Below, piece by piece: positions 15,808-24,810 of a stretch of 34,965 bases of DNA. Origin of the DNA: Alphaproteobacteria bacterium. GTDB taxonomy: Bacteria > Pseudomonadota > Alphaproteobacteria > Acetobacterales > Acetobacteraceae. The notes beneath the pieces are model-generated. The model searched no databases and was not told where the DNA came from. It saw nothing but the letters and a program-made list of their open reading frames with translations. Numbering within the stretch: position 1 is the first letter of the stretch; each line of letters starts with the position of its first letter. The position numbers and the translations under genes were made by a program. The stretch spans positions 1 through 34,965 of the forward strand of contig JAFKFJ010000196.1 of the NCBI GenBank assembly GCA_017307335.1, given 5' to 3'.

Positions 15808-17427
15808 ATGAGCGTCACCCGTGCCATGAACCCGCCCGCGGTTCTGGATGCCGCCCCTAGCGGCGACATCGAGGGCGCGCTGGGCACCATCCGCCAGCAC
15901 GACGTTGCCGCCCGGTGCGGCTGGCGCCGCCGCGTCATGACGCTGCTGGCGATTCTCGGCCCCGGCCTGATCGTGATGGTCGGCGACAACGACGCCGGCG
16001 CCTTCGCGACCTATGCCCAGGCCGGGCAGGACCATGGCACCGCGCTGCTGTGGACGCTGCTGCTGCTGGTGCCGGTGCTGTATGTGAACCAGGAGATGGT
16101 GTTGCGCCTCGGCGCGGTGAGCGGGGTGGGGCACGCGCGCCTGATCCTGGAGCGGTTCGGCCGCTTCTGGGGCGCGTTCAGCGTGATCGACCTGCTGCTG
16201 CTCAACGCGCTGACCATCGTCACCGAGTTCATCGGCATCAGCCTGGCGCTCGACTATCTCGGCGTCTCCAGGCTCGCGGGGGTCACGATCGCCGCGGCGC
16301 TGACCGTGCTGGCGGCGAGCACCGGCAGTTTCCGGCGCTTCGAGCGGTTCGCGCTGACGCTTTGCGCCGGCACGCTGCTGCTGGTGCCGATCTTCCTCCT
16401 GGCGCACCCGCCGCTCGGCGTGCTCGCGCGCGACTTCGCAATTCCGCGCTGGCCGGCGGGCAACCCCGCCGACGTGATGCTGCTGGTGATCGGCATCGTC
16501 GGCACCACCGTCGCGCCGTGGCAGATGTTCTTTCAGCAGAGCTACGTGATCGACAAGCGCATCACGCCGCGCTTCCTGAACTACGAGCGCGCCGATCTCT
16601 GGATCGGCATCGTCGTGGTGGTCCTTGGCGCGGCGGCAATGATGGCGTTCTGCGCGGCGGCGTTTTCCGGGACGCCGGAAGCCGGGCAGTTCTCTGACGT
16701 GCGGGGCGTCGCCGCCGGGCTGGGACGGCATGTCGGCCACGGCGCGGGCGTCCTGTTCGCATTGGCGCTGATCGACGCGAGCGTGATCGGCGCCGCGGCG
16801 GTGTCGCTGGCCAGCGCCTATGCGATCGGCGACGTGCTGTCGCTGGGCCATTCGCTGCATCGCAGGCCGGCCGAGGCGGTCGGCTTCCACGTCGTCTATG
16901 CCGGGCTGATCGCGGCGGCGGCGGCGCTGGTGCTGATGCCGGGGGCGCCGCTCGGGCTCATCACCGCCGCCGTGCAGACGCTGGCCGGCGTGCTGCTGCC
17001 CTCGGCGTCGGTGTTCCTGCTGCTGCTCTGCAACGACCCGGCGGTACTGGGACCGTGGGTGAACGGGCGGTGGCTGAACCTGTTCACCGGCGCGGTCGTC
17101 GCGGTGCTGGTGCTGCTCTCGCTCGTGCTCACCGCGGCGGTGCTGTTTCCGGCCATCGGCGGCGGCGCGTTCGCGTGGACGCTGGGCCTCGGGCTTGCCG
17201 CTTCGGCGCCGCTGGCCTGCATTGCCCTCCGCCGCCGTCGCACGGAGCGACCGGCGGCGGAGCCAGCCGAACGGGCCACGTGGCGCATGCCGCCGCTGCC
17301 CACGCTGCCGCCCGCGGTGCTGTCGCCCGGCGCGCGACTCGGGCTGCTGGTGTTGCGCGCCTACCTCATCGGCGCCTGTCTGCTGGTGGCGCTGCGCGTG
17401 GCGCAGTTGGCTCTGGGGAAAGGATGA
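15808..17427 (+). CDS. NRAMP-related divalent metal transporter, probably of the Mg2+-type subgroup
   Basis: A 539-residue membrane protein with 11–12 helices. The first helix reads GPGLIVMVG-D60-N-D62-A-G-A-FATYAQAG: aligned on FAT, the canonical DPGN is D62-A-G-A, so the Asp stays but Pro and the metal-binding Asn are replaced. In helix 6 the canonical A-x-x-M-P-H-N is T233-T-V-A236-P-W-Q: the selectivity Met is Ala and His is Trp. Loss of this Met is known to relax discrimination against Mg2+/Ca2+ in NRAMPs, and such substitutions fit the NRAMP-related magnesium transporters. Substrate is therefore inferred. The ATG at 15808 has AGGAAGGA 7 nt upstream. It is preceded by the leader ORF. Confidence 0.87.
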   Translation: MSVTRAMNPPAVLDAAPSGDIEGALGTIRQHDVAARCGWRRRVMTLLAILGPGLIVMVGDNDAGAFATYAQAGQDHGTALLWTLLLLVPVLYVNQEMVLRLGAVSGVGHARLILERFGRFWGAFSVIDLLLLNALTIVTEFIGISLALDYLGVSRLAGVTIAAALTVLAASTGSFRRFERFALTLCAGTLLLVPIFLLAHPPLGVLARDFAIPRWPAGNPADVMLLVIGIVGTTVAPWQMFFQQSYVIDKRITPRFLNYERADLWIGIVVVVLGAAAMMAFCAAAFSGTPEAGQFSDVRGVAAGLGRHVGHGAGVLFALALIDASVIGAAAVSLASAYAIGDVLSLGHSLHRRPAEAVGFHVVYAGLIAAAAALVLMPGAPLGLITAAVQTLAGVLLPSASVFLLLLCNDPAVLGPWVNGRWLNLFTGAVVAVLVLLSLVLTAAVLFPAIGGGAFAWTLGLGLAASAPLACIALRRRRTERPAAEPAERATWRMPPLPTLPPAVLSPGARLGLLVLRAYLIGACLLVALRVAQLALGKG

Positions 17428-17460
17428 ATCGTATTCCCCGGCACTGAACGTACTTCGGGA

Positions 17461-17488
17461 CGATAGCCGCTTCTGCGGCGTGCTATCG
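17461..17488. terminator. candidate bidirectional terminator hairpin
   Basis: CGATAGC (17461–17467) and GCTATCG (17482–17488) form a perfect 7-bp stem; inside, CGC-TTCT-GCG extends it after a small asymmetric bulge. It lies in the 75-bp gap between two convergent genes. No T-tract follows. Confidence 0.5.
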
Positions 17489-17502
17489 CCTCGCCGACGG
17501 CC

Positions 17503-18651
17503 TCAGACGAACAGCGGCCCGTCCGTGATGCCGAGCAGGTGCTGCCCCACCAGCTCGAAATTGGCGCGCCGCCCCTGGACCTGCTGGGCGACGGCGTGGA
17601 TGTCGCGCAACCGCCGCTCGAAGGGATTGGCGTCGAAGATCGCGGAGGCCCCGGCCTCGTGATAGATCAGGTCGGCGACGGCGACGGCCTCCTGGATGGC
17701 GAAAGTCGAGGCCATGCGGATGCCCAGCGCGTGCTCGCTCCGCAGTGCTCCGCCCGCCTCGAACTCGGCGTACATCTCGCTCAGCGTCGTCAGCAGCAGC
17801 GCACGGGCGGCGCGCAGGCGGGCGGTGGAGTGGCCGAGCAGGCTTTGGATCGCGGCGTTCTGGGCCAGCGGCCGGCGCAGGCCGCGCGGGGTCTTTTCGG
17901 TGGCCAGCGCCATGAAGCTCTGCAACATCGCCCGCGCGATGCCGAGCGCCACCCCGCCGAACGCGCCCGGGTAGAGCTGGATCAGCGGCAGACGGTAGAG
18001 CGGCGCCGGATGCGGCGCCGGGACGGCGCGGTCCAGGGTGGCGTCCTCGGGCACGAACAGGTCGTCCACCGCGTAGCTGTCGCTGCCGGTGCCGCGCAGC
18101 CCTACCACCCGCCACGGATCGGTCACCTGGGCGGCGGTGCGGGGGAAGAGGAAGGTGATCACCGGCGCATCCGGCCCCTCGGCGACCGGGCAGTGGCCGC
18201 CCAGCAGGGTGGAATGGCGCAGCCCGCTGGCGAACATCCAGCGCCCGCTGATGCGCCAGCCACCGGCGACCGGGCGCGCGAGGCCGCTCGCCCCGGCGCC
18301 CCAGGCCAGCACCGCCTCCGGCGTGCCGAACAGCCGGCGGGCACTCTCCGCTGAAAGGTGCGCGGCACTGACCGCGCAGCCGGCGGCCTGACCGACGCAC
18401 CAGGCCGTGCTCGCGTCGGCCTCGGCCAGCGCCTCGGTGATCTGCATCAGCGTGGCCGGGGCGACCTCGGCGCCGTCGAGCTCCCGCGGCATGGTGAGGC
18501 GGAACATGCCGGCCGCGTGCAGGGCGGCCAGCACGTCCGGCGGCAGCGCGCGTTCCTGTTCGATTCGCGGCGCGGCCTCGGCCAGAAGCGGCTGCAAGGC
18601 CCGTGCCCGGGCCAGCGGGGTGGCGCCCGCGGCGTGCGGCTGATCGTTCAT
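17503..18651 (-). CDS. acyl-CoA dehydrogenase-fold flavoprotein (group D monooxygenase-like)
   Basis: A 382-residue protein with the three-domain acyl-CoA dehydrogenase fold. The N-terminal helical domain includes LPPDVLAALHAAGMFRLTMPRELDGAEV; the middle β-domain includes GGWRISGRWMFASGLRHSTLLGG; the C-terminal helical bundle includes RLRAARALLLTTLSEMYAEFE. The pattern SGRWxFASGxxHxxW-like is closer to flavin-dependent hydroxylases such as HpaB/HsaA-type oxygenases than to true dehydrogenases, and no obvious catalytic Glu of acyl-CoA dehydrogenases is visible. It is the second protein of this fold within 4 kb. Substrate unknown. The ATG at 18651 has only a weak ribosome binding site. Confidence 0.82.
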   Translation of the reverse strand: MNDQPHAAGATPLARARALQPLLAEAAPRIEQERALPPDVLAALHAAGMFRLTMPRELDGAEVAPATLMQITEALAEADASTAWCVGQAAGCAVSAAHLSAESARRLFGTPEAVLAWGAGASGLARPVAGGWRISGRWMFASGLRHSTLLGGHCPVAEGPDAPVITFLFPRTAAQVTDPWRVVGLRGTGSDSYAVDDLFVPEDATLDRAVPAPHPAPLYRLPLIQLYPGAFGGVALGIARAMLQSFMALATEKTPRGLRRPLAQNAAIQSLLGHSTARLRAARALLLTTLSEMYAEFEAGGALRSEHALGIRMASTFAIQEAVAVADLIYHEAGASAIFDANPFERRLRDIHAVAQQVQGRRANFELVGQHLLGITDGPLFV

Positions 18652-19017
18652 CCGCCGAGACTAGCAGCCACGCCGCTGCGCGCCAGCCCGCCCGCCGCCG
18701 AGTCGCCCGCACCCTTGACGGAACCGCAGGCGCGCCGACGTGATGGTTGTTGCCCGACACGGGGTGCAAACCCCGGCGCGTCGCTGCGTTACAGCAGCGT
18801 TCCGGCCGGCTTTGGTCCGGGTTTTATACGGTGGTCATATTAAGTCGCTTCAATGCATCGAGGGCGCGCGCGCTTTCTCGTAGCCCTCGGTTGCACATTG
18901 CTCCATCATCGGCGCAAAGCGATTGGCGCCGTTGAGCGGGCGTTAAGGATGCCCGACGGGTGCGCCAAGATGGGGAGGGCCAGGAGAGTTCGGTTTTGGC
19001 TGAGAGGAGAGTCGTGC
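18652..19017 (+). other. divergent promoter region and structured prkA leader
   Basis: This 366-bp gap separates the divergent flavoprotein gene from prkA and has no convincing gene. It holds three perfect hairpins: CGCTGC/GCAGCG (18782–18799), CGAGGGC/GCCCTCG with a 17-nt loop (18859–18889), and GGCGC/GCGCC (18911–18930). Between the first two, around 18821–18845, lies the only AT-rich patch, a reasonable place for a −10 element. I found no σ54 or EcfG-type promoter with correct spacing. Confidence 0.45.
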
Positions 19018-20961
19018 ATGCCCCTCGATTCTGTCCGTGACCGCTTCGCGAAGATCTACGAGTCTCGTCGCGAAACCGAGATGCCGCTCGAGGAGTATCT
19101 CCGGCTCTGCAGCCGCGACCCTGGCACGTATGCCTCCGCCGCCGAGCGCCTGCTGCGTGCGATCGGCGAGCCGGAAATCGTCGATACCGCGCGCGACCAG
19201 CGACTCGGGCGGATCTTCGGCAACCGCACGATCGCGCGCTACCCCGCCTTCAGCGAGTTCTATGGCATGGAGGAGACGATCGAGCGCATCGTCGGCTTCC
19301 TGCGCCACGCCAGCCAGGGTCTCGAGGAGCGGCGGCAGATCCTCTATCTGCTGGGCCCGGTGGGCGGCGGAAAGTCGTCGCTGGCGGAGCGCATCAAGGC
19401 CCTGATGGAGAAGGAGCCGATCTACGTGCTCAAGGCGGGCAATGAGGTCAGCCCGCTGTTCGAAAGTCCGCTTGGCCTGTTCGCGAGCGAGGAAATGAGC
19501 GCGGCGGTGGGCGAGCAATACGGCATCCCGGCGCGCGCGATCCGCGGGCCGATGAGCCCGTGGGCGGCGAAGCGGCTGGAGGAGTTCGAGGGCGATATCG
19601 GCCGCTTCACGGTCGTGCGGATGATGCCCTCGCGCATCCGGCAGGTCGCGATCGCCAAGACCGAGCCGGGCGACGAGAACAACCAGGACATTTCCACCCT
19701 GGTGGGCAAAGTCGATATCCGGCGGCTGGAGACGCTGTCGCAGAGCGACCCCGATGCCTACAGCTATTCCGGCGGGCTGAACCGGACCACGCAGGGCGTG
19801 CTTGAATTCATCGAGATGTTCAAGGCGCCGATCAAGATGCTGCACCCGCTGCTGACCGCGACACAGGAGGGGAACTACATCGGCACCGAGAACATCGGCG
19901 CGATGCCGTTCCACGGCGTGATCCTGGCGCACTCGAACGAGTCCGAGTGGGTCGCGTTCAAGAACAACAAGACCAACGAGGCGTTCATCGACCGCATCTT
20001 CGTGGTCAAGGTGCCGTACTGCATGCGCGTCTCGGAGGAGGAGCGCATCTACCGCAAGATGCTGGAGGCGAGCGAGCTGGCGGCGGCGCCCTGCGCCCCG
20101 GGCACCATCGAGATGCTGGCGCGCTTCTCGGTGCTGTCGCGCCTGAAGGACCATCCGAACTCCAACCTGTTCTCCAAGATGCGCGTCTATGACGGCGACA
20201 ACATCAAGGAGCAGGACCCGCAGGCACGCTCGACCCAGGAGTATCGGGATGCCGCGGGGATCGACGAGGGGATGAACGGCGTCTCGACGCGCTTCGCCTT
20301 CAAGGTGCTGAGCCAGACCTTCAACTACGACGCCTCCGAGGTAGCGGCCGACCCGGTGCATCTGATGTACGTGCTGGAGAAGGCGCTGCGCCATGAGCAG
20401 TTTCCCGAGGAGACCGAGCGCCGCCTGCTCAATACGCTGAAGACCGTGCTGGCGCCCCGCTATGCCGAGTTCATCGGCAAGGAGATCCAGAAGGCCTACC
20501 TGGAGTCCTACAGCGACTACGGCCAGAACGTGTTTGAGCGCTATATCGCCATCGCCGACCGCTGGATCGAGGATCAGGACTACAAGGACCCCGACACCGG
20601 CATCCTGATGAGCCGCGAGGAGCTGAACGCCGAGCTCACCAAGATCGAGAAGCCGGCGGGGATCAGCAATCCCAAGGATTTCCGCAACGACGTCGTGAAG
20701 CACTGCCTGCGCGTGCAGGCGAACAACGGCGGGCGCATGCCGCGCTGGAGCGACTATGCGAAGATCCGCGAAGTGATCGAGAAACGGATGTTCAGCCAGG
20801 TCGAGGACCTGCTGCCGGTCATCAGCTTCGCCGCCAAGAAGGACGCGGAGATGGAGCGCAAGCATTCCGACTTCGTCGCCCGGATGCACGAACGCGGCTA
20901 TACGGAGCGGCAGGTGCGTCGCGCGGTGGAGTGGTACATGCGCGTGCAGAAGGCCGGCTGA
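19018..20961 (+). CDS. prkA: PrkA-family serine protein kinase
   Basis: A 647-residue cytoplasmic PrkA/YeaG protein: an AAA+-like ATPase domain followed by a kinase-like C-terminal domain. The P-loop is G113-PVGGGKSS. Highly conserved family stretches include YSGGLNRTTQGVLEFIEMFKAPIKMLHPLLTATQEGNY and FAFKVLSQTFNYD. In enterobacteria YeaG acts with YeaH in adaptation to nutrient stress and stationary phase. The ATG at 19018 has GAGAGGAGAG upstream; earlier in-frame ATG codons lie in the structured leader. yeaH follows after 12 nt and spoVR after that, a widely conserved trio that marks a stress operon even in non-sporulating bacteria. Confidence 0.96.
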   Translation: MPLDSVRDRFAKIYESRRETEMPLEEYLRLCSRDPGTYASAAERLLRAIGEPEIVDTARDQRLGRIFGNRTIARYPAFSEFYGMEETIERIVGFLRHASQGLEERRQILYLLGPVGGGKSSLAERIKALMEKEPIYVLKAGNEVSPLFESPLGLFASEEMSAAVGEQYGIPARAIRGPMSPWAAKRLEEFEGDIGRFTVVRMMPSRIRQVAIAKTEPGDENNQDISTLVGKVDIRRLETLSQSDPDAYSYSGGLNRTTQGVLEFIEMFKAPIKMLHPLLTATQEGNYIGTENIGAMPFHGVILAHSNESEWVAFKNNKTNEAFIDRIFVVKVPYCMRVSEEERIYRKMLEASELAAAPCAPGTIEMLARFSVLSRLKDHPNSNLFSKMRVYDGDNIKEQDPQARSTQEYRDAAGIDEGMNGVSTRFAFKVLSQTFNYDASEVAADPVHLMYVLEKALRHEQFPEETERRLLNTLKTVLAPRYAEFIGKEIQKAYLESYSDYGQNVFERYIAIADRWIEDQDYKDPDTGILMSREELNAELTKIEKPAGISNPKDFRNDVVKHCLRVQANNGGRMPRWSDYAKIREVIEKRMFSQVEDLLPVISFAAKKDAEMERKHSDFVARMHERGYTERQVRRAVEWYMRVQKAG

Positions 20962-20973
20962 TCGGAGCAGTTG

Positions 20974-22272
20974 ATGGTCATCGTTGACCGGCGGGCAAAC
21001 CCTCAAGGCAAGAGCCTGGCCAATCGCCAGCGTTTCCTTGAGCGGGTGCGCGGAGACGTCAAGCGTGCGGTCGCCGATACCATCGCGAGGCGCCGTGTCG
21101 CCGACGTCGATACCGAGGAGGAGGTGCGCGTCCGGGTCGACGGCACCGAGGAACCGGGCTTCGCCACGACGCCGGAAGGTGAGCACGACTACGTGCTGCC
21201 GGGCACCGGCACCCTCAACCGCGGCGACCGCATCCGCAAGCCGAGCGGCAGCGCCTCGGGCGGCAGCGGCCGCCGGGCAGGGCGCGGCAGCGGCCAGGAC
21301 GCGTTCGAGTTCACGCTGACCCGCGAGGAGTTCCTGAGCTATTTTCTCGACGAGCTGGAACTGCCGCGGCTCGCGCGCACCTCGGTCGCGCAGGAGAAGC
21401 TCTCCCGTCCCCAGCGCGCCGGCATCTCGATCTACGGCTACCCGAGCGCGCTCGACGTGCGGCGGACGATGCGCAACAGCCTCGCCCGCCGCATCGCGCT
21501 GCGCCGGCCTGACCAGGCGGTGATCGAGGAGCTGCAGGCGCGCATCGTGGCCGCGATCGAGGCCGGCGACGAGCCGGGTGTGGCGCACGCACGTGCGGCG
21601 CTGGCCGAGGCGGAGCGGCGGATGCAGCGCATCCCCTATGTCGATCCGGTGGACGTGCGCTATGCGCGCCACGTACGCACGCCGCAGCTCGCGACCGAGG
21701 CGGTGATGTTCTGCCTGATGGACGTCTCCGGCTCGATGACCGAGCACATGAAGGACCTGGCGAAGCGGTTCTTCATGCTGCTGCACCTGTTCCTCAGCCG
21801 TCGCTACGAGCGGGTGCACGTGGTGTTCATCCGCCACACCGAGCGCGCCGCGGAGGTGGACGAGGAGACGTTCTTCCGCTCGCGCGAGACCGGCGGCACG
21901 CTGGTCTCCTCGGCGCTCGACGTGATGCTGGAGGTGCAGGAGGCGCGCTACCCGCGCGAGCGCTTCAACCTCTACGTGGCGCAGGCCTCCGACGGCGACA
22001 ACGACGCGCTGGACCGCGCTCGCGTGACGATGCTGATGCAGGAGCGCATCCTGCCGATCGTGCGCTATTTCGCCTATGTGGAGACGGGCGGCGAGCGGGG
22101 CGTGTTTCCGCACAACGCCGGGCGGCGGACCAGCGAGCTGTGGGACACCTACGAGGCGCTGAGCGCGGTAACGGAGTCAGAGAATCTGGCGATGCGCCGG
22201 CTGAACGATGGCGCGGCCGTGTGGACCGTGCTCGCCGACCTGTTCGCCAAGAACGCACACGCGGCGGCGTGA
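20974..22272 (+). CDS. yeaH: YeaH/DUF444 protein with von Willebrand A domain
   Basis: A 432-residue DUF444 protein, partner of the PrkA kinase. The N-terminus (VIVDRRANPQGKSLANRQRFLERV) is the family signature. Residues around 85–105 are a Gly/Ser/Arg-rich flexible stretch. The VWA domain carries an intact MIDAS start, D250-VSGS-254 in MFCLMDVSGSMTEHMKDLA, with the later Thr in ETGGTLVSSALDVM. ATG at 20974 has GGAG 6 nt upstream; a TTG immediately before it is the alternative. The gene sits between prkA (12 nt) and spoVR (4 nt). Confidence 0.94.
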   Translation: MVIVDRRANPQGKSLANRQRFLERVRGDVKRAVADTIARRRVADVDTEEEVRVRVDGTEEPGFATTPEGEHDYVLPGTGTLNRGDRIRKPSGSASGGSGRRAGRGSGQDAFEFTLTREEFLSYFLDELELPRLARTSVAQEKLSRPQRAGISIYGYPSALDVRRTMRNSLARRIALRRPDQAVIEELQARIVAAIEAGDEPGVAHARAALAEAERRMQRIPYVDPVDVRYARHVRTPQLATEAVMFCLMDVSGSMTEHMKDLAKRFFMLLHLFLSRRYERVHVVFIRHTERAAEVDEETFFRSRETGGTLVSSALDVMLEVQEARYPRERFNLYVAQASDGDNDALDRARVTMLMQERILPIVRYFAYVETGGERGVFPHNAGRRTSELWDTYEALSAVTESENLAMRRLNDGAAVWTVLADLFAKNAHAAA

Positions 22273-22276
22273 TCCG

Positions 22277-23794
22277 ATGACGCTGCTGTTCGACGGCGCG
22301 GACTGGGATTTTCAGACGCTGGACGCGATCAATCGCGCCTGCACCGAAATCGCCGTCGGCGAGTACGGGCTCGACATCTACCCGAACCAGATCGAGGTGA
22401 TCACGTCGGAGCAGATGCTCGACGCCTATTGCTCCAACGGCCTGCCGCTGATGTACAGCCACTGGAGCTTCGGCAAGCGCTTCGCGCGCGACGAGGCGCT
22501 GTACCGGCGCGGCTACCAGGGCCTCGCCTATGAGATCGTCATCAACGCCTCCCCCTGCATCTCGTACATCATGGAGGAGAACACCGCGACCTTGCAGGCG
22601 CTGGTGATCTCCCACGCCTGCTTCGGGCACAACCACTTCTTCCGCAACAACTACCTGTTCCGCCAGTGGACGGATGCCGAGGCGATCCTCGGCTATCTCG
22701 CCTATGCCAAGGCGTATGTCGCCGAGTGCGAGGAACGGCAGGGGCGTGCGGCGGTGGAGCGCATCCTGGACGCGGCGCATGCGGTGCGGCCGCAGGGCAT
22801 TCATCGCTACCCGAAGCGGCGCTGGCGGCTGGCGGAGGAGACGGAGCGCGCCAAGGCGCGCGCGGAGCACGCCGAGCGCACCTACGACCCGCTGATGCGC
22901 ACCGTCCCCGGTTTCCGCACGACGCTGGAGCGGCCTGAGGCGCGCCAGCAGATGGAGACCGAGGCACGCGCCAAGCTGCGCCTGCCTGAAGAGAACCTGC
23001 TCTATTTCTGCGAGAAGCACTCGCCGCGCCTCGCCGGGTGGGAGCGCGAGCTGATCCGCATCGTCCGGTTGCTGGCGCAGTATTTCTATCCGCAGGCGCA
23101 GACCAAGGTGGCGAACGAGGGCTGCGCCACCTTCTGCCACTACCACATCATGACCCGCCTGCATGAGACGGGGCAGATCAACGACGGCGCGCTGCTGGAG
23201 TTCCTGCATTCGCACAGCGCCGTCATCCTGCAGCCGGACCTTTCGGACGAACGGTTCTCCGGCTGGAACCCGTACGCGCTCGGCTTCGCGATCATGCGCG
23301 ATCTGGAGCGCGTGTGCCTCGACCCCGATGCGGAGGACCGGGACTGGTTCCCGGCCATCGCCGGCAACGGCGATCCTTGGGGCACGCTGCGCGACGTGTG
23401 GGCGAACTATCGTGACGAGGGGCTGATCCGGCAGTTCCTGGGCCCAAAGGTGATGCGCGCGTTCCGCATGGTCCATCTCGCCGACCGCCCGGCCGATCCC
23501 GACTACCGGGTGGCGGAGATCCACGACGAGGCAGGGTTCCGCCGCATCGCCTCGCTGCTCGCCGATCAGTACGAGCCGGCGAAGCTGGCGCCGCTGATCG
23601 AGGTTGCGGATGTCGATCTCTTCGGGAGCCGCACGCTCAAGCTGGTGCACGAGTCCTACCGCGGCGCCCGGCTCGACGGCGAGCAGACCAAGAAGACTTT
23701 GCAGCATCTGCAAGTCCTGTGGGGCTATCGCGTCTGCCTGCAGGAGCGCGATGCCGAGAACGGGCGGGTGCTGACCGAATACGCCTCCGCCTGA
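22277..23794 (+). CDS. ycgB: SpoVR-family protein
   Basis: A 505-residue SpoVR/YcgB protein. Family hallmarks are MYSHWSFGKRF, the LAYEIVINASPCISYIMEENT segment, HACFGHNHFFRNNYLF, and KVANEGCATFCHYHIM. In Bacillus SpoVR affects spore cortex formation; in Proteobacteria its role is unknown but it travels with prkA and yeaH, as here. The several conserved His and Glu residues suggest metal binding, which is inference. The ATG at 22277 lies 4 nt after yeaH and has no strong ribosome binding site, so translation is probably coupled. Confidence 0.95.
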   Translation: MTLLFDGADWDFQTLDAINRACTEIAVGEYGLDIYPNQIEVITSEQMLDAYCSNGLPLMYSHWSFGKRFARDEALYRRGYQGLAYEIVINASPCISYIMEENTATLQALVISHACFGHNHFFRNNYLFRQWTDAEAILGYLAYAKAYVAECEERQGRAAVERILDAAHAVRPQGIHRYPKRRWRLAEETERAKARAEHAERTYDPLMRTVPGFRTTLERPEARQQMETEARAKLRLPEENLLYFCEKHSPRLAGWERELIRIVRLLAQYFYPQAQTKVANEGCATFCHYHIMTRLHETGQINDGALLEFLHSHSAVILQPDLSDERFSGWNPYALGFAIMRDLERVCLDPDAEDRDWFPAIAGNGDPWGTLRDVWANYRDEGLIRQFLGPKVMRAFRMVHLADRPADPDYRVAEIHDEAGFRRIASLLADQYEPAKLAPLIEVADVDLFGSRTLKLVHESYRGARLDGEQTKKTLQHLQVLWGYRVCLQERDAENGRVLTEYASA

Positions 23795-23866
23795 CCTGTT
23801 CATTGCCGAAGCGCCGCGCTAGCGTCGGCGCCCAGCGGCGAGGAAATGCCGCGGGGAGGGGCGAAG

Positions 23867-24802
23867 ATGCGACGTGATGCTTTCACGCGGCGGGGGGTGA
23901 TCGCGGGGCTGGCCGCGCTGGCCGCGGTGCCTGCGCGCGCGTTTGCCGAGGAGAGCGTGCCCTGGTCGGCGGGCACGGAGAAGCCCACGCTCGCGGCGCC
24001 GCCGAACACGGCCGACTGCCATCATCACATCTACGACTCGCGGTTCCCGGTCGCGGCGAATGCGGTGCTGCGGCCGGCGGATGCGACGGTCGCGATGTAC
24101 CGGCTGCTGCAGCAGCGGCTCGGCACCACGCGCCACGTGATCGTGCAGCCTTCGACCTACGGCGTCGACAATCGCTGCCTGCTCGATGCGCTGATGCAGT
24201 TCGGCCAGGCCACGGCGCGGGGCGTGGCGGTCGTGAACACCGAGGTGACGGACGCCGAGCTGAAGCAGTTGCACGCGGCGGGCGTGCGCGGCATCCGCTT
24301 CAACCTGGCTCCGCCGGGCGCCACCACGTTCGCGATGGTGGAACCGCTTGCGCGGCGAGTGCAGCCGCTCGGCTGGCACATCCAGGTGCATGCGCCGGGC
24401 GCGGTCATCGTGGAGCACGCGGCACTCTGGGAGTCGCAGCCCTGCGAGGTCGTGTTCGACCACATGGCGCGCATCCGGCCGGAGCTGGGCGTGCATGATC
24501 CGGTGTTCGCGCTGGCGAGCCGGCTGCTGCAGAAAGGGAAGGCGTGGGTGAAGCTGTCGGGCGCATACCTGAACAGCAAGGTGGGGCCGCCGACCTACGC
24601 CGACTGCACGGTTGTCGCGCAGGCCTATGTGAAGGAAGCGCCGGAACGCCTCGTGTGGGGCAGCGACTGGCCGCATCCGACCGAGAAGGTGAAGCCCGAC
24701 GACGCGATCCTGTTCGACCTGCTCGCGCAGTGGGTTCCGGACGAAGCGACGCGCACGCGCATTCTCGTCGACAATCCCGGCCGGCTCTACGGCTTCGGAT
24801 AG
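23867..24802 (+). CDS. Tat-exported amidohydrolase (COG3618 type)
   Basis: A 311-residue metal-dependent hydrolase of the amidohydrolase-2 group, TIM-barrel fold. The N-terminus has a twin-arginine signal (TRRGVIAG with R8-R9, hydrophobic core, then ARAFA before EE), so export folded to the periplasm is predicted. Metal-binding His residues are in ADCHHHIYD (52–54), and the C-terminal catalytic Asp is in WGSDWPHP. Relatives include 2-pyrone-4,6-dicarboxylate lactonase and other lactonases; most are cytoplasmic, so the Tat signal is a distinguishing feature. Substrate unknown. ATG at 23867 is preceded by GGGGAGGGG. Confidence 0.88.
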   Translation: MRRDAFTRRGVIAGLAALAAVPARAFAEESVPWSAGTEKPTLAAPPNTADCHHHIYDSRFPVAANAVLRPADATVAMYRLLQQRLGTTRHVIVQPSTYGVDNRCLLDALMQFGQATARGVAVVNTEVTDAELKQLHAAGVRGIRFNLAPPGATTFAMVEPLARRVQPLGWHIQVHAPGAVIVEHAALWESQPCEVVFDHMARIRPELGVHDPVFALASRLLQKGKAWVKLSGAYLNSKVGPPTYADCTVVAQAYVKEAPERLVWGSDWPHPTEKVKPDDAILFDLLAQWVPDEATRTRILVDNPGRLYGFG

Positions 24803-24810
24803 CGCACTGG

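Noticed and set aside
18714..18750. GGAAC at 18720–18724 as an EcfG-type −35 element, and TTGACG at 18714 as a σ70 −35
   Set aside because: No matching −10 element occurs at the required spacing for either.
18995..19015. GGCTGAGAGGAG before prkA, resembling the CTGAGA core of a TPP riboswitch
   Set aside because: The other conserved TPP blocks are absent and the purines are simply the ribosome binding site of prkA.
18943..22113. A 1056-codon open frame on the minus strand opposite prkA and yeaH
   Set aside because: It is the reverse shadow of two well-supported conserved genes in GC-rich DNA, and its sequence is rich in His/Arg/Asp/Leu typical of such shadows.
19018..23794. SpoVR and PrkA as evidence for sporulation
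   Set aside because: The prkA–yeaH–spoVR trio is common in non-sporulating Proteobacteria and no other sporulation genes are present.
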